From: Bradyrhizobium sp. CB82
GTDB taxonomy: Bacteria; Pseudomonadota; Alphaproteobacteria; Rhizobiales; Xanthobacteraceae
NCBI RefSeq assembly: GCF_029714405.1
Contig: NZ_CP121650.1
Location: 3,973,001-4,037,000, forward strand
Direction: 5' to 3'
DNA: 64,000 nt
Positions 18,765 through 27,103 of this stretch are shown here, one piece after another. Position numbers and translations under genes: made by a program. The notes under the pieces were generated by a model. The model searched no databases and was not told where the DNA came from. It was given only the letters and a program-made list of their open reading frames with translations. Every line of letters starts with the position of its first letter. Positions within the stretch are counted from its first letter, which is position 1.

Positions 18765-18887
18765 CTAGAGGCGTACGCCAGTGGTCGCAAAGGCCTGTGC
18801 GACGGGCTCTTGGATGCTGCTTAGCACCACAGCCGAGGCTGCCGCGATTACGACAGCCGCCACGCAGGCGAGCAAGAAGGCTTTCAT
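18765..18887 (-). CDS. 40-residue small membrane or exported protein
   Basis: ATG 18887 to TAG 18765-18767, with GGAGGA 5 bp before the start, an excellent ribosome binding site. The protein begins MKAFLLACVAAVVIAAASAV and ends with QEPVAQAFATTGVRL. One hydrophobic segment at the N-terminus suggests a membrane anchor or signal peptide. I recall very similar ~40-residue proteins as a multi-copy family in Bradyrhizobium, of unknown role. It is too short for common gene-calling cut-offs. Confidence 0.75.
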   Translation of the reverse strand: MKAFLLACVAAVVIAAASAVVLSSIQEPVAQAFATTGVRL

Positions 18888-19239
18888 CCGAATCCTCCAC
18901 AATCCGGGATGGTGCGATCATCGCCCGAAAGTCTCGCAGACGAATCGAGGTGGCAGTCCAGTCCACGGGTGGTCATAGCGGCCCGACCACCTCTTCTGAT
19001 CGGTGGAAGGATATCCTCGAAAGGCTCGGTCGGTAAGTCGAAAAATAACAAGACGCTGTACCGGAACCATGGCTGGAACGAAATCGACGTTAGTCGGTCG
19101 ACCCGCCGGTGCGTTGTGTTGCGCGTGAGCGATGGGTCCAGATTGCCGCCACAGGACAGCGCGATCCCGCCCCCATCATCGTCGACCCTCCTGCCGCCTC
19201 TTAAGCAGGAATTACTGTTCGCTCGGTTTCTCAAGCTCT
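18888..19239. other. stretch without recognisable genes
   Basis: About 350 bp between the 40-residue gene and the HAD remnant. The HAD frame stays open through it but the encoded residues are no longer HAD-like, so it is probably unrelated sequence joined to the remnant. No repeat or RNA gene is seen. Confidence 0.4.
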
Positions 19240-19432
19240 TTTTCGACTGCATTGACCGATCCTTCCAGATCCGCCAGCGCTTTTCGAGTTGGACAAAGCG
19301 TTCTGCGAACCGCACGGCATCGGGTGCTTGCATCGCCAGAAGCCTGCGGGCCCGAGACGATACGAACATTGGAATGGTGGCGGCACGATCGTGAAGAGTA
19401 TCATCGAGGTCGAACAAAACCCCGCGCTGCAT
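19240..19432 (-). pseudogene. HAD-family hydrolase, N-terminal remnant
   Basis: From ATG 19432 the frame reads MQRGVLFDLDDTLHDRAAT, containing the HAD nucleophile motif I (DLDDT), and stays HAD-like through RFVQLEKRWRIWKDR (about residue 60). After that the residues become a basic, low-meaning mix although the frame stays open to 18884. Motifs II-IV, needed for phosphatase activity, are missing. It is therefore the first quarter of a HAD phosphatase fused by deletion or rearrangement to other DNA. Confidence 0.65.
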
Positions 19433-19741
19433 TGCATATCCTACATTGTGCCTATCGAAATGATCTCATCGCCGGTGCGGTATTGCAGCGCAATTTGCAG
19501 CATGCCTGCTGCGGCCCCGGATCGCAATGACTGCTTATTGGCCCGTCGGTTGCACGTTCGGCTCGCTTCCGCACGAACTCGATCATTCTCTCTCGGGTCA
19601 TGTCCTTAAAGTTTACAGGCTCGAGGGAAATCTTGAGCGCTTTAAGCACCTTCAGCTAAACTACATTGCAACGGGTGCTGTATCATAGCTATCGCGCAAC
19701 CTTTCTGAGATGATTGGCGCGCAGATAGTACCAATGGGAGA
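19433..19741. other. stretch without recognisable genes
   Basis: Upstream of the HAD remnant and downstream of the lactonase-like remnant. It has a 65-residue leftward frame (19649-19452) with no recognised motif or ribosome binding site. Nothing else is supported. Confidence 0.4.
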
Positions 19742-19951
19742 TCAGGCGCTCTTGATTCGGACTATCCCGTAGGACGGAAGCTCAAAGGTTCCGACCTTGC
19801 GGATGAACGTGCTGTCGCTGTCGAGCCAAGCGGGATCGTGCACGGCGGCTTCAAAGCTTTTTTCGTCGAGAACATCTAGTCTGGCAGGGCCATCGAAGCC
19901 CTTGACCTTCAGGCGCTGAGGCTCGCCTGACAGGTTGGCAAGCCAAAGCAC
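19742..19951 (-). pseudogene. C-terminal remnant resembling apionate-lactonase-type sugar enzyme
   Basis: 69 residues, LWLANLSGEPQRLKVKGF onward, ending ELPSYGIVRIKSA. This reads as the C-terminal beta-sandwich of a glycoside-hydrolase-like protein; the LANL...EPQ pattern and the following FDGPARLDVLDEKSFEAA match my memory of the D-apionate lactonase (ApnL) family. Upstream on the same strand the frame closes and no start or catalytic domain is present, although the segment near 20000-20130 may hold further decayed pieces in another frame. It is a gene tail, not a gene. Confidence 0.45.
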
Positions 19952-20422
19952 GTCACCGGCCTTGTTGCGATGGGCAATCGGCGACTTTTCCCGAGGAGAT
20001 GGCTCTAGCTCTGAAGCGCAGCAAAGGTCGACATGCGAGCCTTTGCAATGAGCGCACGCGGATCGGCGGCCTTCGCAAAGCCGACCAATTGAACCAGAGT
20101 GTTGGGCACGGTTGCGTCACCGATCGTGCGTCGCGAACGACCTGTCGTTGGGGCGCAGCTAAGTAGGGACAGGGTCAAACAGTGGGGCGGATCTCCGCCT
20201 CTCGACGATTTCGTTGCCGTTATCGATTAAAATGGGGCAAAGAGGAACGCATTCCGTTGTCTTCGGCCCGGCGAACGAGGGAGCGCTGAGAGCCGGACGT
20301 ATATGGTAGGGTGGTCGTGGCCGACGTTCATCTACAGCAGATTATGGTGAGGGGCCATCTTTCGCCCTGTTATCTCGCGACGAGATGTCTTAGCCGAACA
20401 AAATTCAAAAGAGGACGCGCTC
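19952..20422. other. gene-poor stretch before the sgc-like operon
   Basis: About 470 bp. The left part may contain decayed sequence of the lactonase-like gene; the right part should contain the promoter of the rightward BtpA/SgcQ operon. AGAGGA just before 20423 is the ribosome binding site. No operator palindrome was found by eye. Confidence 0.4.
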
Positions 20423-21244
20423 ATGCAGTGGCTCGAGGAAACCTTTCATGTCGACAAGCCGATCATCGCCATGTGCCACTTGCAGGCATTGCCGGGCGAT
20501 CCCGGATACGATGCGGCCGGCGGCATGAGGAAAGTGATCGAAATGGCCCTTGCCGATCTCGACCATCTTCAGAACGGTGGTGTCGACGCAGTAATGTTTT
20601 CCAACGAATTCAGTCTGCCTTACCTGACCAAGGTACGCCCCGAAACCACAGTGGCCATGGCACGCGTCATCGGTGAGCTCGGGCGCTTCATCAAAGTGCC
20701 ATTTGGCGTCAACGTCTTGTGGGATCCCATTGCTTCGATCGATCTCGCGGCCGCCACCGGCGCAAGCTTCATCCGCGAGATCATGAGCGGGGTATACGCC
20801 AGCGATTTCGGGCTCTGGAACACCAATGTCGGTGAAACGGCGCGTCACAAGGCAAGGCTCGCCCCTAAGCTCAGGCTTCTATTCAACATCGTGCCCGAAG
20901 CCGCCGCCTATCTGGGCGATCGCTCGATTGCAGATATCGCCCGCTCGACTGCGTTCAACAACCGGCCTGACGCCATCTGCGTATCGGGCCTCACTGCTGG
21001 TGCCGAAACGGATACCCACGTCGTTTCCACGGTCAAGAAGGCCGTGCCGGGTACGGCCGTGCTTTGCAATACGGGTTGCCGGCTCGACAATATCGAACGC
21101 CAGCTCGCTGTTTCGGACGGGGCAGTCGTGGGATCGACATTCAAGGTCGACGGCGTCTTCGAAAATCCGGTCGATCCGGCGCGTGTTAGGGTCTTCATGG
21201 AAAAGGTTAGGGCGATCCGCTCTGCCGCGCGCGCGGTCGTTTGA
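20423..21244 (+). CDS. BtpA/SgcQ-family TIM-barrel protein
   Basis: 273 residues from ATG 20423 with AGAGGA upstream. It matches the BtpA/SgcQ family: KPIIAMCHLQALPGDPGYD at the start, GVDAVMFSNEFSLPY, VPFGVNVLWDP, and the C-terminal phosphate-binding-like GAVVGSTFKVDGVFENPVD. In cyanobacteria BtpA affects photosystem I, but in enteric bacteria SgcQ belongs to a sugar gene cluster; here the neighbours (M42 peptidase and FGGY kinase) point to the carbohydrate role, probably as an aldolase- or epimerase-like enzyme. Activity is not established. Confidence 0.9.
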   Translation: MQWLEETFHVDKPIIAMCHLQALPGDPGYDAAGGMRKVIEMALADLDHLQNGGVDAVMFSNEFSLPYLTKVRPETTVAMARVIGELGRFIKVPFGVNVLWDPIASIDLAAATGASFIREIMSGVYASDFGLWNTNVGETARHKARLAPKLRLLFNIVPEAAAYLGDRSIADIARSTAFNNRPDAICVSGLTAGAETDTHVVSTVKKAVPGTAVLCNTGCRLDNIERQLAVSDGAVVGSTFKVDGVFENPVDPARVRVFMEKVRAIRSAARAVV

Positions 21245-21336
21245 GAAACGCTCAGCCCGATCCGGTGGTCCACGGCGCCGGCTCGATCCAGATTGATGAA
21301 CAGCAAAGGTCCTTTGGCGGACCGGATTGGATCCAA

Positions 21337-22470
21337 GTGACGATTGACCAACGCAGCCTCGCCCGCATCGAGACATGGACCAAAGAACTCTGCCTGATAT
21401 CCGGTCTTTCCGGCTACGAAGATCCGGTGAGCGACTATATCCGGGCCGTCTATTCCGACCGCCGCGTCGAGAGTCACGGCGATGCGTTCGGGAATCTGAC
21501 CCTGACGGTGAAGGGGACGGACCCCGCAGCTCCATCAGTGATGGTCTTCGCCCATACCGATCAGCTTGGCCTTTTGGTACGGCGGATTGAAGCGAACGGC
21601 TTCGTTCGGGTGGAGCGGCTTGGGGGGGTGCCAGAACGTGTGCTGCCGGGCCTGCGCGTGGTCATCACGAACAAAGAGGGCAAGCAGGTTCCCTGCGTCG
21701 TCGGCATCAAGGCGCACCACGCCACGCCGCAGGACGAAAAGAGCCAGGTGCTCGGCTGTGACAAGCTCTTCCTCGATCTCGGCGCCCAATCGGCGGAAGA
21801 GGTGCGCGCCCTCGGCGTCGAAATCGGGGCGCCCGTCACCTACCGCCCCTGTTTCGAACGGCTGGCCGGCACGCGTGTGTCCGGAACGGCGATCGACGAC
21901 CGCGCCGGCTGCGCCGCACTAATGGACCTCGTGCAGCGAGTTTTGGATGAACCCGTTCCGGCGACGCTGCATGCGGTCTTTTCGGTCCAGGAGGAGTTCA
22001 ACCTGCGCGGCGCCATGCTTGCGGCCCAGCGTCTGAGGCCGGATGCCGCCATTTCGATCGACATCATGGTCGCCTCCGATACGCCTGATCTCGCGGAGCG
22101 CGGCGAATTGCAGCTTGGCAGCGGGCCGGCGCTTGGCCTTTACAGCTTCCACGGGCGCGGCACGCTCAATGGCACGCTTGCTCATCCCGCGCTGCTCAAC
22201 CATCTTGTGGAGACGGCAAGCCGTGTCGGCATACCGATCCAGCGCAGCGCTCATACCGGCTGCCTCACGGATTCCTCCTACGTGCAGCTCGTGGGCGAAG
22301 GAATTCCCTCCATCGATATCGGTTATCCGACGCGTTACACGCATGCGCCGATCGAAACCTGCGATCTGGCCGATCTGGAACAGATAGCGGCGCTGCTGGC
22401 CTTGGCTCTGCGTGATATGAAAGCGGGTTTCTCCTTCGAACGGAGGAGATATAGATGCGCTATCTCCTAG
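21337..22470 (+). CDS. M42-family metallopeptidase (FrvX/SgcX type)
   Basis: 377 residues from GTG 21337. A TTG at 21241 overlapping the upstream stop is possible, but the 32 extra residues look unlike the family. All dinuclear metal ligands of M42 enzymes are visible: His in FAHTDQLG, Asp in TAIDDRAG, Glu-Glu in SVQEEFNLRG, Asp in ISIDIMVASD and His in TRYTHAPIE. Family members are aminopeptidases that assemble as large tetrahedra; the FrvX and SgcX members occur in sugar operons with unclear substrates. The 3' end overlaps the kinase gene by 16 bp. Confidence 0.9.
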   Translation: MTIDQRSLARIETWTKELCLISGLSGYEDPVSDYIRAVYSDRRVESHGDAFGNLTLTVKGTDPAAPSVMVFAHTDQLGLLVRRIEANGFVRVERLGGVPERVLPGLRVVITNKEGKQVPCVVGIKAHHATPQDEKSQVLGCDKLFLDLGAQSAEEVRALGVEIGAPVTYRPCFERLAGTRVSGTAIDDRAGCAALMDLVQRVLDEPVPATLHAVFSVQEEFNLRGAMLAAQRLRPDAAISIDIMVASDTPDLAERGELQLGSGPALGLYSFHGRGTLNGTLAHPALLNHLVETASRVGIPIQRSAHTGCLTDSSYVQLVGEGIPSIDIGYPTRYTHAPIETCDLADLEQIAALLALALRDMKAGFSFERRRYRCAIS

Positions 22471-23951
22471 GCATCGATATCGGCAGTTATTCCAGCAAAG
22501 GCGTCCTGCTCGAGGAGTCCGGTACTCTTCGGGCAACCGCGCGGCGCAAGCACGATATGCGCGTGCCAGGGCCAGGACTCGCCGAACATGATGCCCTGCA
22601 GGATTGGTGGGAAGGCTTTCGCACGCTGAGCCAGCAGCTGATCCGGGAGAATGGGATCAACCCGGCTGCGATCGCGGCAGTTGGATGCAGCGGGATTGGC
22701 CCCTGTGCGCTGCCTGTGACGGAAGTGGGCGAGCCCCTGCGCCCGGCTATTTTATATGGCGTGGATACACGTGCCGAAGCTGAAATCGCAGAGCTCAACG
22801 TCGAACTCGGCGCAGCGGCCGTGTTGGCCCGCACCGGCAATCCGTTGACGACACAATCTGTCGGCCCGAAGGTGCGATGGCTGGCCAAGCACGAGCCTGA
22901 CACTTTCCGCAAAACTGCGCGGATCGTCGGGTGCCCTAGCTTTATCGTGCACCGATTGACGGGACGGTGGGTCGTCGATCATTACGGCGCGTCCTGCTAC
23001 ACGCCATTTTATGACCTTGCCGCCAAAGACTGGCATCGCGAGACGATCGAACGGATCTGCCCTGTCGACTGGCTACCCGAAATCGCCTGGACAACGGAGA
23101 TTATCGGCCATGTGAGCAGGGAGGCCGCAGCAGAAACCGGACTTGCCGCGGGCACGCCCGTGATCGCTGGCACCATCGATGCGGCGAGCGAAGCGATGAG
23201 CGTCGGGGTGCAAAAGCCGGGTGACTTGATGATCATGTATGGTACCACGGCCTTTTTCATCCAGGTCAATGCCGATCTCGTCGTCGACCCCCGGTTCTGG
23301 GCTGCGCCGTTTCTGTTCGAGAACACCTGGAGCGTCATGGGCGGGCTTGCGACCGGAGGCGGCCTCACCCAGTGGTTTCGCAAGGAAATGACGGGACTTT
23401 CCGACGATGATTCATCCTTCCAGGCGCTGATGGAAGAGGCACTCAAAAGCCCGCCCGGCGCAAACGGCATTCTGATGCTGCCCTATTTCAGTGGTGAGCG
23501 AACGCCAATTAATGATCCGCAAGCCAAGGGCCTGATCTTCGGGCTGACGCTCGCGCACCGGCGCGGCGATATCTATCGTGCGCTGATCGAAGGGATCGGA
23601 CACGCGACCCGGCATAATCTCGATGGCTTTGCCGAAATACAGCCGGCCCGCAGCATTTATGCGGCTGGAGGCGGCGTGCAGAATCCATTCTGGACACAAT
23701 GCGTCAGCGACATTGCGGGCATCCGTCAGAATGTGCGTCGGCAGACGCTGGGTGCTGCGCTCGGATCTGCTTTTCTCGCAGGCATAGGCTGCGGGATCTT
23801 CGCACCGGAAGACATCGACCGCATTAACCCGATCGAGTCCAAAATCGCGCCGAACGAGGCCAACCGCAATCGCTACGACGCCGATCACGCGGCCTTCAAA
23901 GCGCTTTACGCCAACAACAGAGCCGCGATGCGACGGTCCACGGTGAGCTAG
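22455..23951 (+). CDS. FGGY-family carbohydrate kinase (xylulokinase-like)
   Basis: 498 residues from ATG 22455 with GGAGGAG inside the upstream gene. The N-terminal ATP-binding motif is LGIDIGSYSSKGVLLEE and the second domain has GTIDAASEAMSVGV, MYGTTAF and IYAAGGGVQNPFWTQCVSDI, which covers the adenosine-binding loop. It should phosphorylate a sugar or polyol (xylulose-like by overall resemblance). As last gene of the BtpA-M42-kinase set, it probably acts in the same degradation path; no transporter is adjacent. Confidence 0.92.
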   Translation: MRYLLGIDIGSYSSKGVLLEESGTLRATARRKHDMRVPGPGLAEHDALQDWWEGFRTLSQQLIRENGINPAAIAAVGCSGIGPCALPVTEVGEPLRPAILYGVDTRAEAEIAELNVELGAAAVLARTGNPLTTQSVGPKVRWLAKHEPDTFRKTARIVGCPSFIVHRLTGRWVVDHYGASCYTPFYDLAAKDWHRETIERICPVDWLPEIAWTTEIIGHVSREAAAETGLAAGTPVIAGTIDAASEAMSVGVQKPGDLMIMYGTTAFFIQVNADLVVDPRFWAAPFLFENTWSVMGGLATGGGLTQWFRKEMTGLSDDDSSFQALMEEALKSPPGANGILMLPYFSGERTPINDPQAKGLIFGLTLAHRRGDIYRALIEGIGHATRHNLDGFAEIQPARSIYAAGGGVQNPFWTQCVSDIAGIRQNVRRQTLGAALGSAFLAGIGCGIFAPEDIDRINPIESKIAPNEANRNRYDADHAAFKALYANNRAAMRRSTVS

Positions 23952-24304
23952 TGCTCGGCATCGAAGTGCGACACCACGGTATTGCGCTTGCTCGGTTCAA
24001 CAGGCACGACAATGCCGAAGCGTGCCGTCATGCTGCTGGTCGCTCAGCGGGGCGGCACTCGCGTTGTGCGTCTCGAGCAGAATCCAGCCAATCGACCTGG
24101 TAGAAAATTCCTCGAGGAGGTCTTGCTTCGTGTTGTCGCTCCTCAAAAACGCTTATACCGGGATGCGAGATCCGAGCACGAAGTGAAATGGTGCCCGATT
24201 TGAACCGTTATCACGCTTGGGAGTTCAATCCGTCGGAAGAGCATTATTGGAAGCCGAGGGAGCTCTAAGAGGGAACCTGAGCGCACTTGAAAAGGAGTGG
24301 CTCC
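23952..24304. other. stretch without supported genes
   Basis: About 350 bp. A rightward 73-residue frame (23982-24203) exists, but it has no recognised motif or convincing ribosome binding site. AAGGAG near 24290 belongs to the next gene. Confidence 0.4.
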
Positions 24305-24628
24305 ATGACCCACATTCAAATAGGTGGTCGAATAGTGACGCAGATCACCGTAATCGAAGCCGAGCCGGATAAACAGAATGAAGCGCTCGCGCTGATGGCC
24401 GATCGAGCACGATTTATGGCTCGCCAGCCTGGCTTTGTCTCGATCAGCTTGCATCGAAGCGTCGACGGCCGACGCATCGTCAACTACGTCCAATGGCAAA
24501 GCCGCGAACTGCTGCAGTCTGCCCACCAATCGCCGGACTTTCGTAAGGAGTGGGGCAAGTTTGACGACTTGACGGATCAAATCGATCCACATCTCTACGA
24601 AGTTGTCCAGGTTCTGGACGCAGGCTAG
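24305..24628 (+). CDS. antibiotic-biosynthesis-monooxygenase (ABM) domain protein
   Basis: 107 residues from ATG 24305, preceded by AAGGAG. It has the ABM ferredoxin-like fold pattern: QITVIEAEPDKQNEALALM, then FVSISLHRSVDGRRIVNYVQW and RPxF-like spacing. Such small dimeric proteins include cofactor-free monooxygenases and stress proteins; substrate cannot be told. It is the last gene before the left boundary of the proposed dusA island. Confidence 0.8.
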   Translation: MTHIQIGGRIVTQITVIEAEPDKQNEALALMADRARFMARQPGFVSISLHRSVDGRRIVNYVQWQSRELLQSAHQSPDFRKEWGKFDDLTDQIDPHLYEVVQVLDAG

Positions 24629-24687
24629 GCATTTTCGCATTTGCATTGAGATCCTGCACGGAAGCTCTGACGATTGCTTCCTATCGC

Positions 24688-24714
24688 TTTTCTGTGGCCC
24701 CCATGATGGATTGG
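24688..24714 (+). repeat. left att-like copy of the dusA 5' region
   Basis: 27 bp matching dusA codons at 59644-59670 in 25 positions; the 15 bp CCCATGATGGATTGG are identical. In the matching frame it encodes FSVAPMMDW, the conserved DusA N-terminus, here preceded by ASYR (as in many DusA proteins) and followed by unrelated residues. This looks like the displaced original 5' end of dusA left when an element inserted there. The 5' end of dusA is a known integration site of tyrosine-recombinase elements in alphaproteobacteria. Confidence 0.75.
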
Positions 24715-24818
24715 GGCGAGAGATTAGAGGACCAAAAATTGGGCGTAGTGCAGGGTCGCGTAGCGACCGCCGCTTCCGATAAGTTTCTGGCTGGATCTAG
24801 GAGAATTGTGCCTTCCTA

Positions 24819-25859
24819 TGCGTGATGGCATTAAGTTCGATAGCCTGAATTTTTGAGGTAGTTGGCGCATTCCTCTGAGGTAAAGGCATCGAGTGCGTTG
24901 CCGATTGCGGTGCAGACTGCGTCGACAGTTCGCGCGGCAGCTTTGCGAAGCAGGTGCTTGAGCTTGGCAAAGACCTGCTCGATCGGGTTCAGGTCGGGCG
25001 AGTATTTTGGCAGGAAGAAGAGCTTGGCCCCGACCGAACGGATGAGCTGGCGAACTGCTTTGCTCCTGTGGCTGCCGAGGTTGTCCAAGATGACGATATC
25101 GCCGGGTCGAAGGACGGGCAGAAGAACCTTCTCGACATAGGCGCGAAAGCTCACGCCGTCGATCGGCCCCTCGATGAACCATGGAGCATCGATCCGGTCG
25201 TGGCGCAGGGCCGCCAGGAAGGTCATAGTCTTCCAGCGGCCGTGGGGAACCTTGGCGTGAAGTCTACACCCGCGCGGCGCCCATCCCCGCAAGGGTGCCA
25301 TATCGGTCCTGGTCCAGGTCTCGTCGATGAAGACCAGGCGCTCAGCTTCGACGCGATTTTGATACTTTGCCCACTGGGCTCGTCGCCGCGCCACCTCGGG
25401 TCGATCCCGTTCGCCAGCCGCCACGCTTTTTTTTGAAGCTGAGCTTCTCGGCATGTACGAAGTCCCAGACCGAGTGGTAGTCGACCTTCAGACCGCGACC
25501 GGCAAGCTCGGTAACGAGACCACGTATGGTGAAATCGCCGTCCTTGATCCGCTGCGACAGCCAGACGGCGTGGTCTCCCGAAACAGCCTTCGGCTTGTGA
25601 CCGCCCATCTGGCCGGGTTCAACGCTGCCGGTCTGCTCGACCCGCTGCATCCAGCCGATAGCCGTGCTGATCGCTACTCCAAACTGTTTGGCCGCCTGAT
25701 TGCGGGACATCCCGCCCTCGATCGCAGCCACGACACGCTTGCGAAGATCCAGAGAATACGGCTTGCCCATCCATGCTGGCCTCCGTCCAGCCAGCATGAT
25801 GAATCAGAAACAAGCTGATTTGGGAATCCCAAATCGATTCAACTTAACCCCATCCCGCT
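24819..25859 (-). mobile_element. IS630-family insertion sequence
   Basis: About 1.04 kb. Imperfect terminal inverted repeats are 24820-24837 and 25841-25858 (15 of 18 bases pair). A TA dinucleotide is present 1-2 bp outside each repeat, as expected for IS630-type elements that target TA, but exact ends are uncertain by a few bases. It carries one transposase split into two frames. The right end abuts the last codon of the lacI-type gene; its TAA stop overlaps the boundary. Confidence 0.75.
24831..25770 (-). pseudogene. IS630 transposase, two frames split at an A8 run
   Basis: The first frame (25770-25342) starts MGKPYSLDLRKRVVAAIEGG and holds the helix-turn-helix region. The second (open from 25454 to 24831) holds the DDE catalytic core: Asp in FIDETW, Asp in VILDNLGSH, Glu in DLNPIEQVF. 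They join at a run of eight A on the coding strand (25427-25434 as T8), where frame one reads LSFKKK and frame two continues KSVAAGERDRP. Family members commonly read FKKS in one frame, which would need seven A, so this copy has one extra A. It is either inactivated or rescued by slippage at the A run. Confidence 0.8.
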
Positions 25860-26957
25860 TTAGCCGGACCTCGCGCCCCCGGATAAATGGCCGGGACTCT
25901 TGCGCGGCGAGCGCGTGCTGTCGCGCAGGGTTAGCGTGGCGGGAAGCTTAATGTCCTTCCGCAGCCCCGCCTTGCCGGTCGTCATCAGCGCGATCAGTTC
26001 GGCCGCGGCGATGGCCCCGAGGTCGCGGCGGGGCTGGACGATGGTCGTCAGGGTGGGCTCGCAATAGTCGGCGTAGGCGATGCCGTCGAACCCGACGACG
26101 GAGAGATCGTCCGGGATCTGGAGTCCGGCCGCGTGCACGGTCTTGATTAGGCCGATCGCCATTTCATCATTGGCCGCAAACAGCGCGGTCGGGCGCGCCG
26201 CCGGCTCGAGTGCAAGCAGCGCCTGGCCGGCCTCGACACCGGTGCGGAAGGTGAAATCGCCGGATAGAATCAATCCCGCATCGGCCGCAATTCCCGCCTC
26301 GCGCAGGGCCTGCCGATAACCTTCGAGACGCTGCTGCTCGAGGATGTTGGGGGGCGGCCCGGACAGATAAGCGATGCTTGTGTGGCCCAGTTCGATCAGG
26401 TGTCGCACCGCCTCGCGCGCAGTCTCGACATTATCGATTGTGACCTGCGGGAAGCGTTCTCGCGGGATGTACTCGCAGGCGGCAACCAGCGGCACGCGCG
26501 CGTCGCGCAAGTCGCGGTGGGGGCTGCGTATCACATGACCGCACAAGAGCAGCACGCCGTCGGCCTGTCCGGCGCAGACCAGATCGACGTAGCGTGCTTC
26601 CTTCTCCGGTGAGCCGGCCAGATTGGCAATGATGAGTCCGTAGCCGGCGGCCGACAGCGTGTCGTCGATGCCTTGGAGAACCTCAGCGAAGAACGGGTTG
26701 GCGATGTCCGGCACGGCCACCAGCACGATCATGGTCTTCCGGACGCGCAGGTTCCTTGCGGAAATGTTCGGCGTGTAGCCGGTGTCGCGCACGGCAGCGA
26801 GCACACGTGTGCGGGTTTCCTCAATTACGACCTCGGGGCGCGCCAGCGTCCGGCTGACGGTCGCAACCGAGACTCCCGCCAGCCGCGCGACGTCGGCGAT
26901 CTTGGTCGCCTTTTGGCGTGTCACTCTGGTTCGCTTGGCCATGTTGAGGCTCGCCAT
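25860..26957 (-). CDS. LacI-family transcriptional regulator
   Basis: 365 residues; the start may be ATG 26957 or the internal ATG at 26942. The N-terminal helix-turn-helix and hinge are typical (KIADVARLAGVSVATVSRTLARPEVV), followed by a periplasmic-binding-protein-like effector domain (IVLVAVPDIANPFFAEVLQGI; DGIAYADYCEPTLTTI). It is divergent from the sugar ABC operon, with a 16-bp palindrome between them, so it most likely represses that operon until the sugar or a derivative binds. The C-terminal ~15 residues after LRDSTR are Ser/Gly/Arg-rich and end at the IS630 boundary. Confidence 0.93.
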   Translation of the reverse strand: MASLNMAKRTRVTRQKATKIADVARLAGVSVATVSRTLARPEVVIEETRTRVLAAVRDTGYTPNISARNLRVRKTMIVLVAVPDIANPFFAEVLQGIDDTLSAAGYGLIIANLAGSPEKEARYVDLVCAGQADGVLLLCGHVIRSPHRDLRDARVPLVAACEYIPRERFPQVTIDNVETAREAVRHLIELGHTSIAYLSGPPPNILEQQRLEGYRQALREAGIAADAGLILSGDFTFRTGVEAGQALLALEPAARPTALFAANDEMAIGLIKTVHAAGLQIPDDLSVVGFDGIAYADYCEPTLTTIVQPRRDLGAIAAAELIALMTTGKAGLRKDIKLPATLTLRDSTRSPRKSPGHLSGGARSG

Positions 26958-26976
26958 CTCGGCGTCATATCGGGAC

Positions 26977-27004
26977 TTGCAAAATCATGAAGTTCTGCTA
27001 AGGT
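26977..27004 (+). promoter_or_regulatory. candidate sigma-70-like promoter of sugar ABC operon
   Basis: TTGCAA (26977-26982), 16 bp, then TAAGGT (26999-27004). The LacI palindrome starts 5 bp after the -10, overlapping the expected transcription start, which would suit repression. Assignment is by eye only. Confidence 0.4.
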
Positions 27005-27009
27005 AAAAA

Positions 27010-27025
27010 ATGTAATCGATTACAT
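27010..27025. promoter_or_regulatory. LacI-type operator palindrome
   Basis: ATGTAATCGATTACAT is a perfect 16-bp palindrome with the central CG of LacI-family operators. It lies between the divergent regulator (start 26957) and the substrate-binding protein gene (start 27104), so the regulator next door is the likely binder. Confidence 0.8.
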
Positions 27026-27103
27026 GCGGCAAGTAAAGCCATAACGAGCCCGTTAAGGGCCGGAAGCCGAAATACAAGCCTGCAAAGGCGGATATGGGAG
27101 GGA

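Noticed and set aside
19452..19649. 65-residue leftward frame beginning MLKALKISLEP
   Set aside because: The first half looks helical, but no start signal or family was seen and the second half is Cys-rich noise.
23982..24203. 73-residue rightward frame
   Set aside because: No recognised motif, no ribosome binding site, and a composition like random GC-rich sequence.
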